DNA of 64,000 bases from assembly GCF_014218725.1 (NCBI RefSeq), contig NZ_JABBJE010000006.1:62001-126000 (forward strand), in the 5' to 3' direction. Under the pieces are notes generated by a model. It ran no database searches. It worked only from the letters and a program-made list of their open reading frames with translations, and had not been told where the DNA came from. Position numbers and translations under genes: made by a program. Positions 28,119 to 36,260 of the stretch are shown here, piece after piece; within the stretch, counting starts at the first letter, position 1; every line of letters begins with the position of its first letter. This stretch comes from Brevundimonas huaxiensis (GTDB lineage Bacteria > Pseudomonadota > Alphaproteobacteria > Caulobacterales > Caulobacteraceae).

Positions 28119-28223
28119 TAAGCTCGCCGACGAAGGTCCTCTAAGGGTCGAAGGCAGACTCGAGCACAGTCTTCAAGTCGCTCCTCTCAAGACGCGTCCG
28201 CGCTCTCATGCTATCCCCGCCCC

Positions 28224-29333
28224 GTGTCCGACCGCCTGAAAACCTTCATCCGCCAGCGCGCGACCGAGCTGGGCTTCGATGTCTGCCGGTTCGCCTCGGC
28301 GGCCGACGCCTGGCCGGCGGGCGAGCGGCTGCGGCGTTTCGTGGACGAAGGCCGGCATGGCGACATGGAATGGATGGAGACGACGCTGGCTCGCCGCCAG
28401 CATCCGACCGCCATGTGGGACGAGGCCCGGACCGCCATCGTCCTGGGCATGAACTACGGCCCGGAGCAGAACCCGCTGGATCAGCTGGCTGACCGTTCGG
28501 CCGGCTACATCTCGGTCTATGCGCGCGGCGACGACTATCACGAGGTCATCAAGGGCCGGCTGAAACAATTGGCGGGCCAGATCGCGGCCCGCAACGGCGC
28601 GGACATCAAGGTCTTCGTCGACACCGCCCCCCTGATGGAAAAGCCCTTGGCCCAGCGCGCCGGCCTGGGCTGGCAGGGCAAGCACACCAATCTGCTCAGC
28701 CGCACCCACGGCAACTGGCTGTTCCTCGGGACCATACTGACCGCCGCCGAGATCGCGCCCGACGCGGCCGAGACCGAACATTGCGGCCGCTGCACCGCCT
28801 GTCTCGACGCCTGTCCGACCAAGGCCTTTCCCGCCCCGTTCCAGCTCGACGCCCGGCGCTGCCTGTCCTACCTGACCATCGAGTTCGCCGGTCCCTGGCC
28901 GGTCGAGTTCCGCACCCTGACCGGATCGCGCCTCTATGGCTGCGACGATTGCCTGGCGGTCTGCCCGTGGAACAAGTTCGCACAGGAAGCGCGCGAGATC
29001 CGGCTGGCGCCCCGCCCGGCCTTTGAAAGCCCGCGTCTGCACGACCTGCTGGCGCTGGACGACGCCGCCTTCCGCGCCCTGTTCACCAAGAGCCCCGTCA
29101 AGCGGATCGGCCGCGACCGCTTCCTGCGGAATGTCCTCTACGCCGTCGGCAACTCGGGCGACGCGACCCTCGTCGCCCCGACGAAAGCCCTGCTGGACGA
29201 CCCCTCAGCCCTTGTGCGCGGCGCCGCCGTCTGGGCCTTGTCGCAGTTGATGCCGGCTGGCGCGTTCGCGGCCCTGGCCGAGGCGACGACCGAGACCGAC
29301 TCCCGGGTTCTGGTGGAGTGGCGGCGCGCTTAA
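28224..29333 (+). CDS. queG: epoxyqueuosine reductase QueG
   Basis: The product is 369 residues from a GTG at 28224 with no clear ribosome site. It has the cobalamin-binding N-terminal domain, two 4Fe-4S motifs (CGRCTACLDACPTKAF and CDDCLAVCPWNKFA), and a C-terminal HEAT-like helical part. QueG reduces epoxyqueuosine to queuosine at the tRNA wobble position, the last step of the pathway. Other queuosine genes are not in the window. Confidence 0.95.
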   Translation: MSDRLKTFIRQRATELGFDVCRFASAADAWPAGERLRRFVDEGRHGDMEWMETTLARRQHPTAMWDEARTAIVLGMNYGPEQNPLDQLADRSAGYISVYARGDDYHEVIKGRLKQLAGQIAARNGADIKVFVDTAPLMEKPLAQRAGLGWQGKHTNLLSRTHGNWLFLGTILTAAEIAPDAAETEHCGRCTACLDACPTKAFPAPFQLDARRCLSYLTIEFAGPWPVEFRTLTGSRLYGCDDCLAVCPWNKFAQEAREIRLAPRPAFESPRLHDLLALDDAAFRALFTKSPVKRIGRDRFLRNVLYAVGNSGDATLVAPTKALLDDPSALVRGAAVWALSQLMPAGAFAALAEATTETDSRVLVEWRRA

Positions 29334-29334
29334 G

Positions 29335-29485
29335 GTCTCCTCCCTGCGAAGCGGAGAGGGGGACCGCGCGTAGCGTGGTGGAGGGGCTCTTGAAGTCCCA
29401 CAGGCGCCTGTGATGCGGCACAGAACCCCTCCGTCACGGCGCTGAAGACGCGCCGCGCCACCTCCCCACAAAGTGGGGAGGAGAC
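29335..29485. repeat. long imperfect palindrome between queG and the FKBP gene
   Basis: The 165-bp gap between the convergent genes is nearly filled by an inverted repeat. GTCTCCTCCC (29335-29344) is matched by GGGAGGAGAC (29476-29485), and the arms continue with imperfect pairing (GGTGGAGGGGCTCT against AGAACCCCTCCGTCAC). The centre holds a perfect 14-bp palindrome, CACAGGCGCCTGTG (29399-29412). It is probably a mobile palindromic element that may also act as a bidirectional terminator. Confidence 0.75.
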
Positions 29486-29498
29486 GGATCACGCGGCC

Positions 29499-30014
29499 TC
29501 ACCCCATCGCCGTGCCGACGCCCGATCCGCCGCCGGGCACCTTGGCGACGTCCAGCAGTTTCAGGCGGAAGATCAGTACGGAGTTGGCGGGGATCTTGGG
29601 ATTGCCCTGCTCGCCATAGCCCAGCTCGGGCGGGACATAGAGCAGCCATTCGTCGCCGACGCGCATCATCTGCAAGGCTTCGGTCCAACCCTTGACCACT
29701 TCCTCGGGCGTGAACACCGCCGGCGCGCCGCGCGCGAAGGAGCTGTCGAACACGCTGTTGTCGACCAGCTTGCCCTCGTAGTCGACCTTGACCAGGTCGT
29801 TGCGGTCGGGGCTGACGCCGTCGGCCGGTCCCGCCTGCACCACCTTGTATTGCAGGCCGCTGGGCAGGGTCTGAACGCCCGCTTCCTTGGCGTTCTTGGC
29901 CATGAAGGCGGCCGCCTCGACCTTGCCCGCGTTCGGATCGACCGGCGCGGCCTGGCCGCAGCCCGCCAGCAAGAAGGTCGCGACGATTGCCGCCTTACCC
30001 CATCCGAAGTTCAT
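29499..30014 (-). CDS. FKBP-type peptidyl-prolyl isomerase lipoprotein
   Basis: The product is 171 residues with a lipoprotein signal (MNFGWGKAAIVATFLLAGCG; lipobox LLAGC). The FKBP domain has LVKVDYEGKL, FDSSFARGAPAVF, VVKGWTEALQMM, LYVPPELGYGEQG and IPANSVLIFRLKLLDV, the standard order for this fold. It should catalyse proline isomerisation of envelope proteins, anchored to a membrane by lipid. Its start overlaps the 3' end of the threonine dehydratase gene by 20 nt in another frame. Confidence 0.94.
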   Translation of the reverse strand: MNFGWGKAAIVATFLLAGCGQAAPVDPNAGKVEAAAFMAKNAKEAGVQTLPSGLQYKVVQAGPADGVSPDRNDLVKVDYEGKLVDNSVFDSSFARGAPAVFTPEEVVKGWTEALQMMRVGDEWLLYVPPELGYGEQGNPKIPANSVLIFRLKLLDVAKVPGGGSGVGTAMG

Positions 30015-31197
30015 AGCCGCGTTCCTTCAAGGCTTCGCCGATCTCGTCGGCGTGGGCGCTATCGCGCGTTTCGACCATGATGTCGAACTCGGCGCCCTTG
30101 GCCGGCACGTCCAGCGCCAGACGGTTGTGGACCACGTCGATGATATTGCCGCCCAGGCCGCCGATCACCGCCGCCATGGCCGACAACATGCCCGGCCGAT
30201 CGTCGCCCAGGATGCGATAGACGATCAATCTGCGCTCACGGACCATCTCGCGGTTCAAGACGACCGCCAGCATCCGCGCATCGATGTTTCCGCCGCACAG
30301 CTCCAGCCCGACCTTCATCCCCTTGAACCGGTCGGGATAGGCCAGAAGCGCGGCCAGCCCCCCCGCGCCCGCGCCCTCGGACACGGTCTTCTCATAGGTG
30401 ACATAGGTGGCGACGGCCCGTTCGAAGTCGGCTTCCTGGCAGACGAAGACCTCGTCCACCAGCGGATCGGCCAGGGCGAAGGGGATGTCGCCCACCGCCT
30501 TGATGGCGATACCCTCGGCGATGGTTTGTCCGGTGCAGACCGGCGGCTTGCCCGCCCGTTTGGCGGTGAACGAGGGATAGCGCGCGGCCTCGACGCCGAA
30601 GACTTTGATGTCCGGCTTCATCGCCTTTGCAGCTATCGCGCAGCCGGCGATCAGCCCGCCGCCGCCGATGGGGATGATCAGGGCCTCGACCTCGGGCGCA
30701 TCCTCCAGAAGCTCGATCGCGCAGACGCCCTGGCCCGCCACGATGCCTTCGTCATCGAAGGCCGAGACGAAGACGTAGCCCTTCTCGGCCTCCAGCCGCT
30801 TGGCCGCCTCGGTCGAGCCGGTGAAATCCAGCCCCTCGATCACCACGGTCGCCCCGTGCGAGCGGGTGCCGTTGATCTTGGCGAAGGGCGTGCCTTCGGG
30901 CATCACGATGGTCACCGGCACGCCCAGCCGTCCGCCGTGATAGGCCAGGGCCTGGGCGTGGTTGCCGGCGCTGGCGGCCACCACGCCGCGCTTCATCTCC
31001 TCGGGACTCAGCATCAGCAGCCGGTTCAAGGCGCCGCGCTCCTTGAAGCTGCCGGTGAATTGCAGATTGTCGAACTTCACCCAGACCTCGGCGCCCGTCA
31101 GCTGCGACAGCTTTCTGGAATAGCGGGTCGGGGTGCGGTCGACCGCGCCGGCGATCCGGGTGCGCGCGGCTTGAATATCGGCGAAGGTGACGGTCAT
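29995..31197 (-). CDS. threonine ammonia-lyase (threonine dehydratase) with ACT domain
   Basis: The product is 400 residues from the ATG at 31197 (MTVTFADIQAARTRI). The PLP lysine is in GSFKERGALN, with the glycine loop IPIGGGGLIAG and an ACT-type domain in the last 75 or so residues (RILGDDRPGMLSAMAAVIG). It deaminates threonine to 2-oxobutanoate, feeding isoleucine synthesis or catabolism. The single ACT domain and length fit the TdcB-like/short IlvA class. It overlaps the FKBP gene by 20 nt. Confidence 0.92.
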   Translation of the reverse strand: MTVTFADIQAARTRIAGAVDRTPTRYSRKLSQLTGAEVWVKFDNLQFTGSFKERGALNRLLMLSPEEMKRGVVAASAGNHAQALAYHGGRLGVPVTIVMPEGTPFAKINGTRSHGATVVIEGLDFTGSTEAAKRLEAEKGYVFVSAFDDEGIVAGQGVCAIELLEDAPEVEALIIPIGGGGLIAGCAIAAKAMKPDIKVFGVEAARYPSFTAKRAGKPPVCTGQTIAEGIAIKAVGDIPFALADPLVDEVFVCQEADFERAVATYVTYEKTVSEGAGAGGLAALLAYPDRFKGMKVGLELCGGNIDARMLAVVLNREMVRERRLIVYRILGDDRPGMLSAMAAVIGGLGGNIIDVVHNRLALDVPAKGAEFDIMVETRDSAHADEIGEALKERGYELRMG

Positions 31198-31371
31198 GCA
31201 GGGCGTTTCCGAGCTGTCGCGCCTCGACGACTGGGCGCGTTGTCGGGCCTGTTTCGCGCGTTGTGGGGTCCGGGTCCAGAGGGGGAATCTTGAGCGTGGA
31301 AGTCGCCCGGCCTGTCGTGCGATAGTGGGGAACGTCGTCCCCCACGACCCCGAAATCCCGGAGGAAGCCCC

Positions 31372-31887
31372 ATGTCGATCCGTTCGTTCGCCGCCCCTGG
31401 CCTGGCTCTCGCCCTGACCGCCGCAGCCCTCTCCGCCTGTGCGCCCACCGCCGGCGGCGGCCTGCCGTACGGGGGACCGGCCGCCTTCAACGAGGCGGAT
31501 TTCGGCTGGTCCCAAATGCCCGGCCGCAACAGCATTCAGGGCCAGATCGCCTTCGCCCGGGACGGCAAGGCCTTCGACTGCGTCGCCAGCGTCGGCCTGA
31601 CGCCGGACACCCCCTATACGCGCGCGCGCATTCGCACCCTGTACGGCTCGACCCAGCGCGCGGCCGTGCCCGCCGCGGTCGTTCGCGCCCGGACCGTCGC
31701 CGACGCCAACGCCGACTATCGCAACTATGTCCGCTCCGAGCGGTGCGAGAACGGCCGTTTCCGCTTCGACGGTCTGCCCGACGGCGGCTGGTTCCTGATC
31801 GTGCCGGTCACCTCGGGCGATGCACCCCTGGTGCTGATGCAGTCGGTGCAGACGCGCGGCGGCCGGGTCGTCTCCGTCACCCTGTGA
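31372..31887 (+). CDS. hypothetical lipoprotein
   Basis: The product is 171 residues with a lipoprotein signal (MSIRSFAAPGLALALTAAAL, then SACAP). The ATG at 31372 has GGAGGAA about 7 nt upstream. The mature part contains GQIAFARDGKAFDC and FRFDGLPDGGWFLIVPV, reminiscent of a small beta-sandwich like those in carboxypeptidase regulatory-like domains. It is divergent from the threonine dehydratase across 174 nt, which must hold both promoters. Function unknown. Confidence 0.78.
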   Translation: MSIRSFAAPGLALALTAAALSACAPTAGGGLPYGGPAAFNEADFGWSQMPGRNSIQGQIAFARDGKAFDCVASVGLTPDTPYTRARIRTLYGSTQRAAVPAAVVRARTVADANADYRNYVRSERCENGRFRFDGLPDGGWFLIVPVTSGDAPLVLMQSVQTRGGRVVSVTL

Positions 31888-32002
31888 CCCGCACGCCCCG
31901 TCTCACGAAGATGCGACCCCGGTAACGCGGATCGCCATCTTCTGACCACGAGCGCCCCGGACTGATCGCGGCTTCTGTGCGAGAGTTCGGGGAGCTTTTT
32001 TC

Positions 32003-32200
32003 TTGTCCCAACACAACATCATAGGATCCGAGGCCTTTACGCGAGGGCCGTCGGTCATCATCCGTAAGTACAAGGCGGGCGGCATGCGGCGTCGCCGGTC
32101 CAAGACCATCGCCACCTTCATCGCCGGCGCGGGCGCCATGCTGGTGGTGGGCGCCGTCGCCGTCGCGGCCGTCTATGGCCCCGCCCTGGCGGGCGGCTGA
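32003..32200 (+). CDS. small single-pass membrane protein
   Basis: The product is 65 residues. Residues 28-36 are a basic patch (MRRRRSKTI) followed by a hydrophobic helix (FIAGAGAMLVVGAVAVAAVY). Third positions are almost all G or C after the first 20 codons, supporting translation. The start is a TTG at 32003 with GGGGAG about 9 nt upstream; the internal ATG (MRRRR) is an alternative. Orientation and charge suggest an inner-membrane protein with a cytoplasmic N-terminus. Function unknown. Confidence 0.55.
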   Translation: MSQHNIIGSEAFTRGPSVIIRKYKAGGMRRRRSKTIATFIAGAGAMLVVGAVAVAAVYGPALAGG

Positions 32201-32216
32201 CCCTGCGGGCTGGCCG

Positions 32217-32750
32217 TCAGGCCAGCCACACCATCATGCGGGTATCGGCCTCGGCACGACGCGCCCGGCTCCACGCCCGGCGCGTCTCGCCGGTGTAGAG
32301 GAAGCCCGCCTTTTCCAGCACGCGGCCAGAGGCCGGATTGTCGGCGAAATGCCCGGCGACCAGAGCCCGGCGCTTCCACTTGCGGCTGGCCCAGACCAGG
32401 GCGGCGTCCAGCGCCTCGGTGGCGAAGCCCCGACCCCAGTATTCACGCCCGATCCAATAGCCGGTTTCCGGCACCCGATCCTCGCCCTCGAACAGGCCGA
32501 TGACGCCGATGGGCCCCACGTCCTCATGGTCGATGACGAAGGTGTTGGCTCGTCTTGGGTCCTGCGAGGCGACCTGCAACACGAAGTCGTCGGCGTCGCG
32601 CATCTGGAACGGATGCGGCATCCGCTTGGTCATGCGCGCGATGTCCAGGTCGTTGGCCAGGGCGGCGATGCGCGGCGCATCCTGGGGCGCGGGCGCGCGC
32701 AGGATCAGGCGCCGGGTCTCGACGACAGGAGAGGTTTCGATGACGCACAT
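32217..32750 (-). CDS. GNAT-family N-acetyltransferase (RimJ/RimL type)
   Basis: The product is 177 residues from the ATG at 32750 (MCVIETSPVVETRRLILR). The RimJ/RimL pattern is clear: ETRRLILRAP, IGVIGLFEG, IGREYWGRGFATEAL (acetyl-CoA loop) and NPASGRVLEKAGF. It transfers acetyl groups to an amine, often a protein N-terminus or a small molecule; the target is unknown. It is downstream of rpmA but a terminator-like hairpin separates them. Confidence 0.88.
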   Translation of the reverse strand: MCVIETSPVVETRRLILRAPAPQDAPRIAALANDLDIARMTKRMPHPFQMRDADDFVLQVASQDPRRANTFVIDHEDVGPIGVIGLFEGEDRVPETGYWIGREYWGRGFATEALDAALVWASRKWKRRALVAGHFADNPASGRVLEKAGFLYTGETRRAWSRARRAEADTRMMVWLA

Positions 32751-32820
32751 GGGCGTTGCCTCGGATTGTCGACCATCTCCTTGAAGGGCTCGGACGGTCT
32801 TCGAGGCGGGGAAACGCAAA

Positions 32821-32848
32821 CGGGGAGCCTGGTGATCCAGACTCCCCG
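32821..32848 (-). terminator. probable terminator downstream of rpmA
   Basis: CGGGGAG (32821-32827) pairs with CTCCCCG (32842-32848), with TGG/CCA extending the stem inside. Read on the minus strand it is followed by TTTGCGTTT, a weak T-rich tract, about 70 nt after the rpmA stop. Confidence 0.6.
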
Positions 32849-32917
32849 CGGATTATAATCCCTGGTCCGGATCGGCTGCTGGCAGGAGCAACGCGATCCG
32901 GGAAGGTCCAGACTGCG

Positions 32918-33205
32918 TTACTCGGCGGCCATCGCCTGAGCGGCGTCGTCGTTGGCCGCGAGGATCGACACATAACAACGGCCACCACGTTTGGTGGTGA
33001 ATTTCACAGCGCCGTTCGTCAGAGCGAACAGGGTGTGGTCGCGGCCCATGCCCATGTTCTCACCGGCGTGGAAGGTGGTGCCGCGTTGGCGCACGATGAT
33101 GTTGCCGGCCAGCACGCGCTCGCCGCCATACTTCTTCACGCCAAGGCGCTTCGACTCGGAGTCGCGACCGTTACGCGACGAACCACCGGATTTCTTGTGA
33201 GCCAT
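32918..33205 (-). CDS. rpmA: 50S ribosomal protein bL27
   Basis: The product is 95 residues with the canonical start [20 protein letters not shown], then [20 protein letters not shown] and [20 protein letters not shown]. The N-terminal tail reaches the peptidyl-transferase centre. It is encoded downstream of rplU on the same strand with 96 nt between them, the standard pairing. Confidence 0.98.
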   Translation of the reverse strand: MAHKKSGGSSRNGRDSESKRLGVKKYGGERVLAGNIIVRQRGTTFHAGENMGMGRDHTLFALTNGAVKFTTKRGGRCYVSILAANDDAAQAMAAE

Positions 33206-33301
33206 CTTGCCGCTCCGTACTTTCTTGGTGCGCTACCGGCCTTTCGGCCTATTTGAGCGCGTCCGTAACTCAGGTCTGGCGCCGAGGCGCCGGTGAATGT
33301 C

Positions 33302-33856
33302 TTAGGCTTCGTCGCCGGCGGCTTCAGCCTTGGGCGCAGCCTTCTTCTTGGCCGGGGCCTTCTTGGCGGGAGCCGAGCTCTCGACCACGACGCCCTTGAC
33401 CTCGGCGCCGTCCACGTCGGTCACGACCGTCTCGGTCGAACCCAGCGAGGACGCAGCGTCACGAGCGGCCAGGTTGCGAGCGCGCAGATTGATCTCGGCC
33501 TTGGTGGTCAGATCGACCTTGCCTTCCCACTTGGCGGTCTCGCCGGCGCCTTCGATGCCGGTGATGCGCAGGACCGATTCCATCTGGCGATGGCCGTTCG
33601 TGCGGCGATAGCCCTGGCGACGGGTCTTCTTGAAGATCTTGATCTTCTCACCCTTGCGGGTCTCGACCAGGGTCGCGCCGACGAAGGCGCCGTCGATCAG
33701 GGGGGCGCCCAGGGTCACGCCCTTGTCGCCGCCCAGCATCAGGACGCTGTCGAACTTCAGCTCAGCGCCGGCGTCGCCGTCGAGCTTTTCGACGACGATG
33801 GTGTCGCCCGGTTGGACCCGGTACTGCTTGCCGCCGGTCTTGATCACCGCGTACAT
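33302..33856 (-). CDS. rplU: 50S ribosomal protein bL21 with extended C-terminus
   Basis: The product is 184 residues; the first 102 or so are standard L21 (MYAVIKTGGKQYRV, then KIKIFKKTRRQGYRRTNGHR). The remainder is an extension of about 80 residues ending in an Ala/Lys/Pro-rich tail (SSAPAKKAPAKKKAAPKAEA). Such extensions are, from memory, common in this order. It binds 23S rRNA. It leads the rplU-rpmA operon; its 160-nt upstream region shows no further gene. Confidence 0.97.
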   Translation of the reverse strand: MYAVIKTGGKQYRVQPGDTIVVEKLDGDAGAELKFDSVLMLGGDKGVTLGAPLIDGAFVGATLVETRKGEKIKIFKKTRRQGYRRTNGHRQMESVLRITGIEGAGETAKWEGKVDLTTKAEINLRARNLAARDAASSLGSTETVVTDVDGAEVKGVVVESSAPAKKAPAKKKAAPKAEAAGDEA

Positions 33857-34016
33857 GTTGAAGCCTCAGCGCAAACGCAAAAAAAGATACGCCCCCGGAG
33901 AGGGCCCCGGCGGCGAAGAGCGGCGACATATACGGAAGGGTGTCGGAGAGTCAACGCCGAACCGGGCGGAAATTCAGCCCCGGACGGATTATCCCCGCTG
34001 TCGCCGCGCCTTGAAC

Positions 34017-34550
34017 TCAGTCCAGGGCGCAGATGTCCGGCAGGCCCCTCAGCGTGCCGGCGTGGTCCAGGCCATAGCCGACCAGGAAGCGGTTCGGCGC
34101 CTCCCAGCCGACGAAGTCCGGCTCGGGCGCGCGGGGCTTGGGCCAGGGCTTCCTGGCGAAGACGCAGGTCAGGACTTCGGACGCACCGGCGTCCTTGGCG
34201 ATGCGCACGGCCTCGGCCAGCGACAGCCCGGTGTCGAACACGTCGTCCAGGATCAGGACGCGGCGTCCCGCGATCGGGCGCTGGAACGGCGCATAGACGT
34301 CGATCCGGCCCCGGCTGGTCTGCTCGTCGCCATAGGAGGCCAGCCACAGGGCGTCGAAACGGACGTTGCGGCCGACGCGCGACAGGGCGCGGGTCAGGTC
34401 GGCGGCGAACCACAGGCCGCCGGTCAGCAGCACGGCGGCGACCGTGTCGTCGTCGATGACGGGCGCGATGCGCTGGGCCAGGTCGGCGACGATGCGCGCC
34501 ACCTCGGCCTCGGACAGAAGAACGGTCGGCGTCGGGGAGGGATCAGCCAT
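34017..34550 (-). CDS. hypoxanthine-type phosphoribosyltransferase
   Basis: The product is 177 residues from the ATG at 34550 (MADPSPTPTVLLSEAEV). The PRPP-binding motif is VLILDDVFDTGLSLAEAV, with AVLLTGGLWFAADL (a nucleobase/PRPP loop) and the C-terminal FLVGYGLDHAGTLRGLPDIC, typical of hypoxanthine-guanine phosphoribosyltransferases. It salvages purine bases with PRPP. The usual KG after LLTGG is replaced by LW, so specificity may differ. It overlaps the upstream zinc-ribbon gene by 8 nt. Confidence 0.88.
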   Translation of the reverse strand: MADPSPTPTVLLSEAEVARIVADLAQRIAPVIDDDTVAAVLLTGGLWFAADLTRALSRVGRNVRFDALWLASYGDEQTSRGRIDVYAPFQRPIAGRRVLILDDVFDTGLSLAEAVRIAKDAGASEVLTCVFARKPWPKPRAPEPDFVGWEAPNRFLVGYGLDHAGTLRGLPDICALD

Positions 34551-35478
34551 GATGCGAGGCCGATACCGCCTCACCATGCCCCTTGTCCACAGCCCCGACC
34601 GGCCGCGCGTCGATCGGCGCGGCCGTGTTCGGCGCCTCGGCGCCGGGCGCCGTCGCCGAGCGCAGTCCTTGAGAGGTTTCGGCGGCGGGCTGCGTCGCGT
34701 GCGCGGGCGCGGCCTTCGCATCATGTCCGCCGTGTTCGGCTGGGGGTTTGGCCGGCGAAGGGCTGGCCGGCGCGAAGTCGACGCCGATCCCGGCCCCGTG
34801 GCCGCCCGGATCGGGGATCAGGGCGGCGAAGCCTTGGACCTTGCCCGGCAGGACAGGCGCCGCGTCGATCTTTACGATCTTGAACCCGACCTCGGCGCCG
34901 GCGGCGTCCAGCAGGGCCACGCGAATCGGCGGCGAGACGATCTCGACGTCGCGCACATTGCGGATGGCGCCGGACACCACGACCATGCCGGGATGGTTCG
35001 GCGCGGCCTTGGCCGTCAGGGCCTCGAAGTCCAGCCCGACCGGATTGACCGGCGCGCCGAAGAATTTGTAGGCCGAGGCCGCCCGAGGGAAGGCCTGGAC
35101 GATCTCGACGCGGAACAGGAAGGCCGAAACGATCAGGCCGATAAATACGCTGGCCAGACCCGCCCAGATCACCCCCTGGGTGGCGGCGCGGCGCAGCTTC
35201 TTCTGGCGATCGGCGCGGGCGCGGAAGGCGCGAGGCAGCTCCGGCGCCGGCGTTTCAGCCAGGCTGGCCGCCGTCGGCGCGGGATCGGGTTCGGGCGGCG
35301 CTGCGGGCGCGACGGCGGCGACCGCCGGCTCGGGCGTCAGGGTCAGCTCCAGCGGCTCGTCAGGGGTCGCGCGCCAGACTTCGCCGCACGATTGGCAGCG
35401 CACCTTGCGACCTTCGGGGCCTATGGCTTCGTCACGGATGAAATAGCTGGTGGCGCAGGCGGGGCAGGTCAGTATCAT
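34543..35478 (-). CDS. zinc-ribbon / DUF3426 membrane protein
   Basis: The product is 311 residues from the ATG at 35478 (MILTCPACATSYFIRDEAIG). The N-terminal MJ0042-type zinc ribbon has two CxxC pairs (CPAC, CQSC) within 30 residues. A Pro/Ala-rich linker is followed by one membrane helix (VIWAGLASVFIGLIVSAFLF, about residues 135-155) and a DUF3426-like domain (ISGAIRNVRDVE-like SGAIRNVRDVEIV, then VLPGKVQGFAALIP). The Ala/His-rich tail after that is low complexity. It is divergent from ftsE and coupled to the phosphoribosyltransferase. Function unknown. Confidence 0.88.
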   Translation of the reverse strand: MILTCPACATSYFIRDEAIGPEGRKVRCQSCGEVWRATPDEPLELTLTPEPAVAAVAPAAPPEPDPAPTAASLAETPAPELPRAFRARADRQKKLRRAATQGVIWAGLASVFIGLIVSAFLFRVEIVQAFPRAASAYKFFGAPVNPVGLDFEALTAKAAPNHPGMVVVSGAIRNVRDVEIVSPPIRVALLDAAGAEVGFKIVKIDAAPVLPGKVQGFAALIPDPGGHGAGIGVDFAPASPSPAKPPAEHGGHDAKAAPAHATQPAAETSQGLRSATAPGAEAPNTAAPIDARPVGAVDKGHGEAVSASHHG

Positions 35479-35549
35479 GTGGCTGACTGCGAGGCTGTCG
35501 CCCCCTCCCGTAAGGCGCGACGCCGCGCCCTGTTCCTGAAACACATACC

Positions 35550-36260
35550 ATGCCGTCCTCGCCCGCCGAACCCGCCGCTATGACCGAGACCGTTCGCCTG
35601 TCTGGCGTCGGCTTCGGCTATGTCGGCGCGCCCGACGTGCTGCGGGACGTTAACCTCATTTTGCCGCGCGGCTCTTTCCACTTTCTTACCGGGCCGTCGG
35701 GGGCCGGAAAGTCCTCGTTGCTGCGTCTGCTGACGCTGGCGGACCAACCCCGGACGGGAACCCTCCGCCTGTTCGGATCGGATGTCACGCGCATCGATCG
35801 GCGCGACATCCCGGCCTTTCGGCGGCGGATGGGGGTAGTGTTCCAGGATTTCCGCCTGCTGGATCATCTGTCGGCCTTCGACAATGTCGCCCTGCCGCTG
35901 CGCCTCACGGGCTTATCCGAGGCCGAGTACGCCGACGACGTGCGCGAGATGCTGAAGTGGGTCGGCCTGGGTCGCCGGATGGAGACCCGTCCCCCCGCCC
36001 TGTCCGGTGGCGAGAAGCAGCGGCTGGCCATCGCCCGCGCCGTCATCACCCGCCCCGGCCTGATCGTGGCCGACGAACCGACCGGCAGCGTGGACGCCGT
36101 CATGGCCGACAAGCTGCTGCGGCTGTTCCAGTCGCTGAACAAACTGGGCGCCACCGTCCTGATCGCCAGCCATGACAAGGCTCTGGCCCAGCGATCCGGC
36201 GCGCGCGTCTTGAGGCTGGAGGCTGGACGGCTCAGCGAACCCTCGCGGGCCGCCGCATGA
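35550..36260 (+). CDS. ftsE: cell division ATP-binding protein FtsE
   Basis: The product is 236 residues, or 226 if the ATG at 35580 (MTETVRLSGV) is used; neither has a clear ribosome site. ABC ATPase motifs: Walker A GPSGAGKSSL, the Q-loop VFQDFRLLDHLSAFDNVALP, signature LSGGEKQRLAIARA, Walker B LIVADEPTGSVD and the switch His in ASHDKAL. With FtsX it controls periplasmic wall hydrolases at the septum. Its stop overlaps the ftsX start (ATGA). Confidence 0.95.
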   Translation: MPSSPAEPAAMTETVRLSGVGFGYVGAPDVLRDVNLILPRGSFHFLTGPSGAGKSSLLRLLTLADQPRTGTLRLFGSDVTRIDRRDIPAFRRRMGVVFQDFRLLDHLSAFDNVALPLRLTGLSEAEYADDVREMLKWVGLGRRMETRPPALSGGEKQRLAIARAVITRPGLIVADEPTGSVDAVMADKLLRLFQSLNKLGATVLIASHDKALAQRSGARVLRLEAGRLSEPSRAAA

